DNA from: Corynebacterium lemuris
Lineage (GTDB): Bacteria > Actinomycetota > Actinomycetes > Mycobacteriales > Mycobacteriaceae
Assembly: GCF_024919295.1 (NCBI RefSeq)
Contig: NZ_JANWTC010000003.1
Coordinates: 248,001-312,000, forward strand
Length of the DNA stretch: 64,000 bases
Reading direction: 5' to 3'
In this document: piece by piece, positions 57,233 to 64,000 of the stretch
Position numbering within the stretch: position 1 is the stretch's first letter
Layout of the letters: every line of letters begins with the position of its first letter
Notes under the pieces: generated by a model
Databases searched by the model: none
What the model was told of the DNA's origin: nothing
The model's input: the letters and a program-made list of their open reading frames with translations, nothing else
Translations under genes and position numbers: made by a program

Positions 57233-58177
57233 GTGCAGTTCTCCCGTATTCTCCTCGCCGCAGCGACCGCTCTGACACTGACCACCGGCCTTGTCGCGTG
57301 CACCACCGAACGGCCCGATGCCTCCATCGAGCCGGCCGTCGGCCTGCCTGTCGATGCCGCACGGGTCACCATCCAGTCCTCCGGCACCGGCGAGCGGGTG
57401 CTCACCTACGGGGACGTCGATGCTGACGACCAGTCCCTCGAGGTCGAGGTCGCCGACGGCATGGAGCAGACCGTCATGCAGGCCGATGCCGTGGACGTCC
57501 AGGCCCCGGCCGGCGGCGATGTGCAGCGCATCACCCTGCCGCTGACCGGCGGCACCTCCGCAGCGCAGGAGGACGAACCGGAGGAGGGGGAACCCGCCAC
57601 CCGGGACGTGGAGTTCCGTCTCGGCCAGCCCTCCAACACCGACCTGGAGATGACCGACGACATCCGCTCCGCCGAGGGTTTCCTCCTCGGTTGGGACGGC
57701 CACGACGACGGCCGCGTGTCCACCGTCTACCTCGCCGCCCCCCGCGAGGCCACCGACGAGGGTCGCGCCCGGATCGAACAGGCCATGATGAAGCTGCTGT
57801 CCCTGCCGGTGGTCTTCCCGGCGGAGGCCGTCGGGCCCGGCGCGACCTGGTCGGTGGATTCCCGGGTGACCGGTGAGTCCACGCTGCTGCAGACCGTCAC
57901 CTACACCCTCACCGCCCTGGAGGGTGACCGCGTGGAGCTGGATGTTGACGTGCAGCAGCGCCCGGCGATCGGTGCGCTGACCATGGAGGACGGCGGCTCG
58001 CTCAACGTGCTCAACTCGAACACCACCACCGAAGGCTCACTGACGGTCGATCTGACCAGTCCCCTGCCAGTCGAGGGGCGCGTGTCCTGGACCACCCGCG
58101 TCGTCTACGGTGGCGCGGATTCGGACGTCCGCGTTGTCCAGGACGCCACCACGTCACTGGCCTTCAACGACAGTTAA
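57233..58177 (+). CDS. Lipoprotein (DUF6263-like)
   Basis: The 314-residue product has a lipoprotein signal with lipobox LVAC (Cys 23) and an extracytoplasmic domain of mostly beta pattern: [40 protein letters not shown], and [22 protein letters not shown] near the end. This layout fits the DUF6263 family. The role is unknown. GTG start, divergent from lspA with 45 bases between starts. The ABC-F gene follows after 12 bases. Confidence 0.75.
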   Translation: MQFSRILLAAATALTLTTGLVACTTERPDASIEPAVGLPVDAARVTIQSSGTGERVLTYGDVDADDQSLEVEVADGMEQTVMQADAVDVQAPAGGDVQRITLPLTGGTSAAQEDEPEEGEPATRDVEFRLGQPSNTDLEMTDDIRSAEGFLLGWDGHDDGRVSTVYLAAPREATDEGRARIEQAMMKLLSLPVVFPAEAVGPGATWSVDSRVTGESTLLQTVTYTLTALEGDRVELDVDVQQRPAIGALTMEDGGSLNVLNSNTTTEGSLTVDLTSPLPVEGRVSWTTRVVYGGADSDVRVVQDATTSLAFNDS

Positions 58178-58189
58178 GGAAGAACCACC

Positions 58190-59848
58190 ATGGCTTCCCC
58201 CCACCACCTGAAATTCGACGGTGTGAGCTTCACCTACCCGGGCTCTGTTGACCGGGTGCTCACCGACATCACCTTCGCCGTGCCCTCCGAGCATGTCACG
58301 GGTCTGATCGGGGAGAACGGCGCCGGCAAGTCCACCCTCCTGGAACTCGTCGCCGGGAAGCTGGAACCGGATGTCGGTTCCATCACCACCCCGCCGACCA
58401 CGGGTTTCATCGAGCAGGAGACGTCACTGCCGTTCTCTGCGGCCGCTTCCGAGCTTATCGACGCCGCCGTGGCCGAGCTGCGCGACGTGGAGCGCCAGAT
58501 CGGGGATCTCTCCGCCCGTCTGGCCGATGAGCCGGAACTGGCGGAGGCCTTCGACGCCGCCCTGGCCACCGCGGAGCAGTCGGGGGTGTGGGAGCTGGAC
58601 TCACGGATCGCCACGGTCCTGGCCGGACTCGGCCTGGCGGAGGTGCCGCTGGAGACCCGCCTGGGTGACATGTCCGGTGGGCAGCGGCGCCGTTTCGCGC
58701 TGGCCGCCCTGCTGCTGCGCCCCGTGGACGCGCTGGTGCTCGACGAGCCGACCAACCACCTCGATGACGACGGCGTCGACTTCCTCATCTCCGAGCTGCA
58801 CGAATTCCGCGGTCCGGTGCTGGTGGCCAGCCACGACCGGTTCTTCCTCGACAAGGCCGCCGATTCTCTCGTCGACCTCGACCCCGGCCTGGGGCATGAG
58901 GGTGGTGGCGGGGAGGACACCCGACAGGGCACCGTGTTCACCGGTGCCTTCACCGACTATCTGGAGGCCCGGGAGGACATCCGGCGCCGCTGGGAGGAGC
59001 TCTACACCGTGCAGGAGCACGAGCGGGCGCGCCTGCAGAAGGCCACCGAGCAGGGCGCGGAGGACATCTTCCACCGGGAGACCTCGAAGTCGGAGAGCCG
59101 GATCTCGGACAAGTTCTTCGCCGACCGGGCCGCGAAAACACTGGGCAACCGGCTGCGTTCGACCCGCAGCCGGCTGGAGGCGCTGGAGCGGGAGGAGCTG
59201 CCCCCGCCGCCGGCGCGCCTGAAATTCCACGGCATCCCCGAGCACACCTCGCTGGCCTCCCTCGGCGAACCCGCGGTGGTGGCGAAGGAGCTCGTGGTGG
59301 CCGACCGGCTGGGTCCGCTGACGGTGACCGTGCAGCCCGGTGACCACTGGCTCATCGAGGGGCCCAACGGGGCGGGTAAATCAACTCTGCTCAAGGTGGT
59401 GCAGGGCGAGTTGGAGGTCAACGACGGCCTGCTGCGCATCCCCGAGGAGGTGCGCATCGCGCGGCTGAGCCAGGATGATGAATGGATCGAGCTGGACACC
59501 CCCGCCGAGGAGATCTTCGCGGCGAAGGTGCCGCCGAAATCCCCCACCCTCGTGGAGATGGGGCTGATGGACGAGGAGACCGCCGCCCGCCCGCTCGGCG
59601 AGTTGTCCCTGGGTCAGCGTCGGCGTGTGTCGCTGGGTATCATCCTGGCCTCCCCGCCGGACATCCTGCTTCTCGACGAGCCCACCAACCACCTCTCCCT
59701 CGCCCTCGCCGAGGAACTCGAGGAGGCGCTGGAGGACTATCCCGGCACGGTGCTGCTGGCCACCCACGACCGCTGGATCCGCCGCCGCTGGGCGGTGCGC
59801 ACCAACGGCCGCGGCAAGGTCCTCTCCCTGCCGGGCCGGGACGGCTAG
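58190..59848 (+). CDS. ABC-F family ATPase
   Basis: The 552-residue protein has two ABC domains and no membrane part, the ABC-F layout (ribosome-associated translation or antibiotic-protection factors). Domain 1: GENGAGKSTLL, signature LGDMSGGQRRRFA, Walker B ALVLDEPTNHLDDD. Domain 2: GPNGAGKSTLL, signature LGELSLGQRRRVS (Ser-Leu instead of Ser-Gly), Walker B ILLLDEPTNHLS. The inter-domain linker (about residues 255-345) is charged and helical. Which ABC-F subtype it is cannot be told by eye. AAGGAAG precedes the ATG. Confidence 0.9.
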   Translation: MASPHHLKFDGVSFTYPGSVDRVLTDITFAVPSEHVTGLIGENGAGKSTLLELVAGKLEPDVGSITTPPTTGFIEQETSLPFSAAASELIDAAVAELRDVERQIGDLSARLADEPELAEAFDAALATAEQSGVWELDSRIATVLAGLGLAEVPLETRLGDMSGGQRRRFALAALLLRPVDALVLDEPTNHLDDDGVDFLISELHEFRGPVLVASHDRFFLDKAADSLVDLDPGLGHEGGGGEDTRQGTVFTGAFTDYLEAREDIRRRWEELYTVQEHERARLQKATEQGAEDIFHRETSKSESRISDKFFADRAAKTLGNRLRSTRSRLEALEREELPPPPARLKFHGIPEHTSLASLGEPAVVAKELVVADRLGPLTVTVQPGDHWLIEGPNGAGKSTLLKVVQGELEVNDGLLRIPEEVRIARLSQDDEWIELDTPAEEIFAAKVPPKSPTLVEMGLMDEETAARPLGELSLGQRRRVSLGIILASPPDILLLDEPTNHLSLALAEELEEALEDYPGTVLLATHDRWIRRRWAVRTNGRGKVLSLPGRDG

Positions 59849-59849
59849 G

Positions 59850-60398
59850 TTATTCGGCCGGGGCCTCGGCGGGGGCCGGGCTGAAGTCCAGGCACATCTC
59901 CGGGACCTGCTCCGGGCTGACGGTGTTGGTGATCAGGGTGCAGGCCCAGGACTGGGACAGCTTCCAGGTTTCGTTCTCGTAGATGAACTCGACGTTCTCG
60001 GCAGGCTGGGCCTCGTTCTCCGGGAGGATGAAGTTCACCGAGGCCAGCACGGAATCCGGGGTGTAACCCGGCAGTACCGGGTTGACCACCTGGAACTGGG
60101 CGCCGGACTCAGCCTGGGAGGCGGCCATGACCTCGAAGAGCTCGGGTGCCTGCTCGCCGTTCTGAACGGTGTTGACCTTCTCCTCCAGCGGGACGGCCGG
60201 GTCGGTGGCCTTGGCCAGGATCGTGTTCAGTTCGTCCGCGGTGGGCAGCGCGGGGCTGGCGGCCGAGGTGGTGGCCTCGGTGGTCGCCGTCGCGGTGGTG
60301 GTGGCGGTCGCGCCGTTGTCCTCATCGGAGGCGCAGGCGGTGAGTGCCAGGGCGGCGCCGAGTGTGGCGACGAACGCGGTGATCTTGGTCAGCTTCAC
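59850..60398 (-). CDS. Lipoprotein with MTB12-like domain
   Basis: The 182-residue product has a lipoprotein signal (lipobox LTAC, Cys 22), a Thr/Ala linker and a C-terminal domain (about residues 45-150) resembling the MTB12/CFP-2 low-molecular-weight antigen family: LPTADELNTILAKATDPAVPLEEKVNTVQNG and NVEFIYENETWKLSQSWACTL. Function is unknown. GTG start with GAGGAGAG seven bases upstream. Its stop is one base from the ABC-F stop on the other strand. Confidence 0.78.
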   Translation of the reverse strand: MKLTKITAFVATLGAALALTACASDEDNGATATTTATATTEATTSAASPALPTADELNTILAKATDPAVPLEEKVNTVQNGEQAPELFEVMAASQAESGAQFQVVNPVLPGYTPDSVLASVNFILPENEAQPAENVEFIYENETWKLSQSWACTLITNTVSPEQVPEMCLDFSPAPAEAPAE

Positions 60399-60511
60399 GG
60401 AAAAACTCTCCTCAATTCGGGGCACCACTGGTCTTGGGGCTCCGGGCCGATCGTACACGTTACGGATTTGTGACAACACTTGCGGCGGGTGTCCTGTGGC
60501 AGGCTTGGAAG

Positions 60512-61429
60512 ATGACCCGTATCGTCCTGCTGACCACCGGCGGCACCATCGCCTGCACCACCGACGAGTCCGGGGCGCTGCGCCCGACCGTCACCGGAGC
60601 AGAGCTTCTGAGCGCCATCCGTGACCACCTCCCCCACGATCTCACCGCCGTAGACCTCGTCCGTCTCGATTCCTCCGCGATCACCCTGGCCGACATTGAC
60701 GGCCTGGTCACGGCGGTACAGGAAGCCCTGGACTCCCCGGATGTCGACGGGGTGGTGGTCACCCACGGCACCGACTCCATGGAGGACACCGCCTTCGCGC
60801 TGGACTGCTTCCACGCCGATGACCGACCGGTCGTGCTCACCGGGGCACAGCGCGCCTTCGACCATCCCTCCTCCGACGGGCCCGGCAACCTCATCGACGC
60901 CGTGCGGCTGGCCGCCGATCCCCTGGCCCGCCGCCAGGGGGTGCTCATCGCCTTCGGTGGCTGGACCATCCCCGCCCGCGGTGCCGCCAAGCGCCACACC
61001 ACCGAACTCGATGGTTTCATCTCCACCGTGCCGCGCGAATCCCACCGACCCGCCCCCGTGGCGGCCGCTCCCCTGGCCGGTATCCACGTGCCCGTGCTCG
61101 CCGCCTGGCCCGGCGCGGGCCGCTCGCTTGTCGACGCCGCCGTCGCCGCCGGTGCCCGCGGTCTGGTCATCGAGGCCCTCGGTTCCGGCAACCTCGGCCC
61201 CGGGATGGGCGCCGGTGTCGCCGATGCGCTGGACGCCGGTATCCCGGTGGTGATCACCAGCCGTGTGCCCTCCGGGGAGATCGTCCTCGCCTACGGCGGT
61301 GATGGCGGGGGCGCCACGCTGGGTTCGAAGGGTGCCGTCGGCGCCGGGCATCTGCGGGCCGGGCAGGCCCGGATGGCGCTCGTCGTCGCCCTGGCGACCG
61401 GTCGCGATGTGCGGGAGCTGCTGCTCTAA
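60512..61429 (+). CDS. ansA: L-asparaginase (type I-like)
   Basis: Hydrolyses asparagine to aspartate and ammonium in the cytoplasm; no signal peptide is present. The 305-residue protein has the first catalytic Thr in LLTTGGTIACT, the second Thr-Asp pair in VVTHGTDSMEDTAF, and the Lys in AAKRHTTELDGF. I chose the ATG at 60512, six bases after a -10-like CAGGCT; the open frame extends upstream but lacks family sequence. A structured repeat element follows its stop. Confidence 0.93.
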   Translation: MTRIVLLTTGGTIACTTDESGALRPTVTGAELLSAIRDHLPHDLTAVDLVRLDSSAITLADIDGLVTAVQEALDSPDVDGVVVTHGTDSMEDTAFALDCFHADDRPVVLTGAQRAFDHPSSDGPGNLIDAVRLAADPLARRQGVLIAFGGWTIPARGAAKRHTTELDGFISTVPRESHRPAPVAAAPLAGIHVPVLAAWPGAGRSLVDAAVAAGARGLVIEALGSGNLGPGMGAGVADALDAGIPVVITSRVPSGEIVLAYGGDGGGATLGSKGAVGAGHLRAGQARMALVVALATGRDVRELLL

Positions 61430-61558
61430 AACCCCGCGATCACGATCCTGCGGGGAGGGCCCCGCGGTCACCCCCGAAAAATAGCGGAAACCCCGCGAGG
61501 AGTCCGATTCGTCGGGTCCTCGCGGAGTCTTCCCCCCGGCTTCGTGATCGCGGGGTTT
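61429..61558. repeat. 130-bp element with 17-bp terminal inverted repeats and nested hairpins
   Basis: AAACCCCGCGATCACGA (61429-61445) is perfectly repeated in inverse at 61542-61558. Between them are two hairpins: GCGGGG/CCCCGC (61450-61465), and CCGCGAGGA/TCCTCGCGG (61493-61525) enclosing CCGA-TTCG-TCGG with a TTCG tetraloop. AAACCCCGCGA also recurs directly at about 61488. It fills the gap between the convergent ansA and reductase genes, so it could be a bidirectional terminator or a small MITE/REP-like repeat. Confidence 0.7.
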
Positions 61559-61572
61559 GTGCCCGGAAACTG

Positions 61573-62217
61573 TCAGGCGTCCGAGACGGTGAAGCGGGTG
61601 TTGCGGTGGGCCGGGTTCTGCAGCTCGTCGAGAACCGCGACGGCCATGGTGCCGGCGGTGGTGTGGGATTCGCCGTCGGCGGCGGTGAGCAGCTCGTCCG
61701 TGCCCAGCTTCGGGGTGGTCGCCGGGCCCTCGGCGGGGAACATCGCCTGCGGGGAGATTCCCACCCAGTTGACGTTCCCGACGGTGCGCAGGTACTCAAG
61801 CTGCTTGAACTGCTGCTCGGGGACGTTGATCCAGGCTGCGGCATCCGGCACCTCACGGAGCACCTCGATGAAGGGCCTCCCGGTCGCCGGGTTGGTCAGG
61901 GAGCCGGCGCCGAGGATGAACACCAGGCGCGGGCCCTCCTCCCCTGCGGCCTCGACGAGCCGGCGGGACAGGTCAATGTGCCGGTGCGCCTGGTCCGGAG
62001 CGGTGGAAAAGGCGTTGACGATGGCGTCGTAGCCGGCGATGTCCTCGGCGGTCAGCTCAAAGGCATCCTTCTCCACGACGTTGACGTCCGCGCCGAGGAT
62101 CTCCCTGGCACGGCCGGCGCTACGGACGAGTGCCACAGCCTCTTCCCCGCGGCGTACTGCCTCCCGGTAGATCTCCTGTCCGGCCTTGCCGGTTGCTCCG
62201 ATGATGCCGATCTTCAT
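61573..62217 (-). CDS. NAD(P)-binding reductase, YwnB/NmrA-like
   Basis: The 214-residue protein is an atypical short-chain dehydrogenase with the N-terminal nucleotide motif IGIIGATGKAGQEI, DAIVNAFSTAPD near residue 65, and VGISPQAMFPAEGP later. Homologues are often controlled by HxlR regulators and linked to quinone or electrophile stress. AGGAGG precedes the ATG, and a perfect inverted repeat TTTACTT-N8-AAGTAAA lies just upstream. No substrate can be assigned. Confidence 0.85.
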   Translation of the reverse strand: MKIGIIGATGKAGQEIYREAVRRGEEAVALVRSAGRAREILGADVNVVEKDAFELTAEDIAGYDAIVNAFSTAPDQAHRHIDLSRRLVEAAGEEGPRLVFILGAGSLTNPATGRPFIEVLREVPDAAAWINVPEQQFKQLEYLRTVGNVNWVGISPQAMFPAEGPATTPKLGTDELLTAADGESHTTAGTMAVAVLDELQNPAHRNTRFTVSDA

Positions 62218-62232
62218 GCTTGATCCTCCTGA

Positions 62233-62254
62233 TTTACTTTAGGGTTCAAGTAAA
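62233..62254 (-). promoter_or_regulatory. HxlR-type operator upstream of the reductase gene
   Basis: TTTACTT and AAGTAAA form a perfect 7-bp inverted repeat with an 8-base spacer. It sits between a -10-like TATGTT (62253-62258, minus) and the AGGAGG site. This is the style of site bound by HxlR and related redox regulators. The remaining gap to dinB (62259-62408) has only imperfect repeats around ACATGTCACAT and ACATGTGAC. Confidence 0.55.
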
Positions 62255-62408
62255 CATAACCATCCGCAGGTTCGGGACATTCCCCTTTCTGCAGGAAAAG
62301 ACGACCCCTTCGCCACATGTCACATCAACAAATGCACTTTCCGGCATACGGCCAGCTCGCAAACGCGTCGCGGAGTTGTTGACGTAACATGTGACGACAC
62401 CCCCGTCC

Positions 62409-63815
62409 TCAATCCTCCCATTCCCCCTGCCCGGCCAACCACTCCTCCCACGCCAGGCTGGCCAGTGGGTCCCCCGGACGCAGGTCCGGATCATCCATGG
62501 GGAAGGTGCGGGTGAAACCGGGACCGGTGGCGCGGGTCTCGAAACGGACGGAGACGATGCCGTGGCCCGCGCCCTGGACCCAGCCGTGGCCGAATTCGGG
62601 GTGGTGGACGTCCTGGGTGGCCCGCCATCCCGCGGCAGCATCCCCCTCGATGTCGGCGCGGGCGATGTCGACGACGGGTTCGGTGACGTGGTCGCTGACG
62701 CCGGTTTCGAAGTCGTCGTCTGTGGTCGCGCGGTGTTCGACGATCTGCTGGTCGAGTTCCGGGAAGAGCACGTCCTGGCGGGCGGCCTCCAGGCCGGAGT
62801 AGCTCACCCCGACCAGGCGGATGGGGCCCACCTCATCGGGGTAGCGGGCCAGCCGGAAGGCGGTGGCGCGCAGCGTCTCCGGGTCGTCGGTGGCGTACGG
62901 CAGGGTCGCCGAGCGGGATTCGATGCGGAAGTCGGCCATGCGGAGCTTGACGGTGACGGTGCGGGAGCCGCGGCCGTCGGCAAGCAGGCGGCGGTGGGCG
63001 GACTCTGCGGCGCGGTCGATGGCGGCGTCGACCTCGGCGGGGGTGGTCAGGTCGCGTGGGTAGGTGTGTTCGGCGGAGATGGACTTGGCCTCGGCGCGGG
63101 TTTCCACGGGACGCTCGTCGATGCCGCGGGCGAGGTGCCACAGCAGCCGGCCGTTGGCCGTGCCCAGAGAGATGGTGACCTCGCGTTCACTCAAACCCGC
63201 CAGGTCACCGATGGTGTGCACCCCGATCTGGTTGAGCCGGGACTCCGTCACCGGCCCCACTCCCCACAGCTCGGAGACGGGCATGGGGTGGAGGATCTCC
63301 AGCTGCCGGCCGGCAGGAATGACGAAGGTGCCGTCGGGCTTGGCGCGCCCCGAGGCGATCTTGGCGTACTGCTTGCCGCTGCCCGCGCCTATCGACGCCG
63401 CCAGGCCCGTCTCCTCCCGGATCACCCGGCGCAGCTCCTCGGCCCAGCGGGTGACCTCCGCCGCCGAAGCCCCCTCGAGTTCGGCGGGTTCCATGAAGGC
63501 CTCGTCGATGGACAGCTGCTCGAGGACGTCGACACGCGAGGCGATGAGCTGGAAGACGCGTCGCGAGGCCGCCACGTACACCGCCCGCCGCGGTGAGACG
63601 AGCACCGCCGAGTAACCGACCAGGCGGGCGGCCTGCTGGGTGGGCATCGCGGAACGCGCCCCGAATTTCCGGGCCTCGTAGCTGGCTCCGGCGACCACCC
63701 CCCTGCCCGAGACCCCGGCCACCAGCACCGGGCGCCCGCGCAGGGTCGGCCGGGTCAGCTGCTCGACGGATGCGAAGAACGCGTCCATGTCGATGTGGAG
63801 GACCCAGCGCTGCAT
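62409..63815 (-). CDS. dinB: DNA polymerase IV (DinB)
   Basis: Y-family translesion polymerase. The 468-residue protein has the palm motifs HIDMDAFFASVEQLT and EQLSIDEAFMEP with catalytic acidic residues, GVVAGASYEARKFGARSAMP, the helix-hairpin-helix region ELWGVGPVTESRLNQIGVHTIGDLA, and a little-finger domain. The C-terminal ~110 residues extend beyond typical DinB and end in an acidic, Trp-rich tail (LAWEEWLAGQGEWED). I chose the ATG at 63815 with GAGG eight bases upstream; a GTG at 63824 overlaps the preceding stop. No LexA box was seen. Confidence 0.95.
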   Translation of the reverse strand: MQRWVLHIDMDAFFASVEQLTRPTLRGRPVLVAGVSGRGVVAGASYEARKFGARSAMPTQQAARLVGYSAVLVSPRRAVYVAASRRVFQLIASRVDVLEQLSIDEAFMEPAELEGASAAEVTRWAEELRRVIREETGLAASIGAGSGKQYAKIASGRAKPDGTFVIPAGRQLEILHPMPVSELWGVGPVTESRLNQIGVHTIGDLAGLSEREVTISLGTANGRLLWHLARGIDERPVETRAEAKSISAEHTYPRDLTTPAEVDAAIDRAAESAHRRLLADGRGSRTVTVKLRMADFRIESRSATLPYATDDPETLRATAFRLARYPDEVGPIRLVGVSYSGLEAARQDVLFPELDQQIVEHRATTDDDFETGVSDHVTEPVVDIARADIEGDAAAGWRATQDVHHPEFGHGWVQGAGHGIVSVRFETRATGPGFTRTFPMDDPDLRPGDPLASLAWEEWLAGQGEWED

Positions 63816-63820
63816 GCCGG

Positions 63821-64000
63821 TCACCTCGCCGGACGCCGCAGGAGGATGGCCAGGATGACCAGCGCGATGCCCACCACCTCCGCCAGGCTGAGGAACTGCC
63901 GCAGGGCGACGGCACCGAGGATCGCGGCGCTCGCCGGCAGCAGGGCCTGCAGCAGCGCGAAACCCGAGGCCCCGGCCATCTTCATCACCACCTGGTCCAG
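63821..64000 (-). CDS. EamA-family transporter (C-terminal end only)
   Basis: The window ends inside this gene. The last 59 residues contain LDQVVMKMAGASGFALLQA, two hydrophobic helices (PASAAILGAVALRQFLSL and VVGIALVILAILLRR) and the stop at 63821. This is the final EamA repeat of an RhtA-like exporter. The stop overlaps an in-frame GTG of dinB, so the two are probably co-transcribed. Substrate unknown. Confidence 0.75.
   Translation of the reverse strand: MDQVVMKMAGASGFALLQALLPASAAILGAVALRQFLSLAEVVGIALVILAILLRRPAR

Noticed and set aside
62316..62396. GlxR-like sites around ACATGTCACAT and ACATGTGAC
   Set aside because: The halves do not fit TGTGA-N6-TCACA spacing, so no site is called.
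62246..62641. Minus-strand frame in the gap before the reductase and inside dinB
   Set aside because: Most of it is a shadow of the dinB 3' end; no start signal and no family pattern.
62409..63815. LexA box for dinB
   Set aside because: No TCGAAC/GTTCGA-type palindrome was found upstream of dinB, and its start is embedded in the preceding gene.

Overview
This window is a stretch of core chromosome from a high-G+C Gram-positive bacterium, almost certainly a Corynebacterium (order Mycobacteriales). The support comes from gene order: smc / acylphosphatase / mutM / rnc / DUF177 / DivIVA-like; a gdhA close to the C. glutamicum enzyme; a his operon carrying an MFS gene, a small membrane gene and an IMPase gene; the TreY-TreZ trehalose genes; many lipoproteins; a TAGAC-N6-GTCTA operator of the McbR type; and many leaderless starts. 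No tRNA, rRNA, insertion sequence, prophage or CRISPR array was recognised. Most annotation rests on protein motifs read by eye.

Layout. 1-4625 (mostly minus): 5' part of smc, a small AT-rich membrane ORF that interrupts the usual smc neighbourhood, then acylphosphatase, mutM, rnc, a DUF177 (YceD) protein and a SepIVA-like division protein. 4689-13212: gdhA (minus) with a candidate AmtR box, glycerate kinase, a compact divergent pair (unknown protein / DUF4921 GalT-like protein), an M20 amidohydrolase, glycogen phosphorylase and an Excalibur lipoprotein. 13348-13396 is a strong bidirectional terminator. 13409-25146 (minus): the operon hisD-hisC-hisB-small membrane protein-MFS-hisH-hisA-IMPase-hisF-hisI, running on into a Trp-associated membrane protein, a divergent TrpC-like protein, lgt and pyk. 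This order matches the mycobacterial his-trp-lgt-pyk region with trpE, trpB and trpA missing.

25279-37532: tandem YbjN protein, nadC inside a lipoprotein/membrane-protein/Imm-5-like gene set, a TetR regulator, glgX, an HxlR regulator, an exonuclease-BRCT protein, a DUF2254 membrane protein and a formamidase. 37581-46775: treY overlapping a small alarmone synthetase gene (RelS-like), a 44-codon small ORF, a luciferase-like monooxygenase, an S4 protein, YigZ, treZ and ilvA. 46932-54040: a secreted choice-of-anchor I protein behind a PHO-box-like repeat, a small acidic secreted protein, a core-MetE gene with its McbR-type operator, and dnaE. 54041-54347 is the only gap over 300 bases and holds a 30-bp palindrome and a cluster of TTCAGG repeats. 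54348-64000: rarD, a membrane-anchored unknown overlapping it at the 3' end, rluD, lspA, lipoproteins, an ABC-F ATPase, asparaginase, a structured repeat element, an NAD(P)-binding reductase behind an HxlR-type operator, dinB and the 3' end of an EamA transporter.

Functional themes: glycogen breakdown (glgP, glgX) feeding trehalose synthesis (treY, treZ), trehalose being the carrier of corynomycolates in this envelope; lipoprotein maturation (lgt, lspA) alongside at least four lipoproteins; nitrogen and amino-acid metabolism (gdhA, his, ilvA, core MetE, asparaginase); and DNA maintenance (smc, mutM, dnaE, dinB, exonuclease-BRCT). I saw no obvious new multi-gene system. The most unusual items are the relic TrpC locus, the palindrome/TTCAGG region upstream of dnaE, the nested-hairpin element after asparaginase, and the very compact divergent leaderless promoters.
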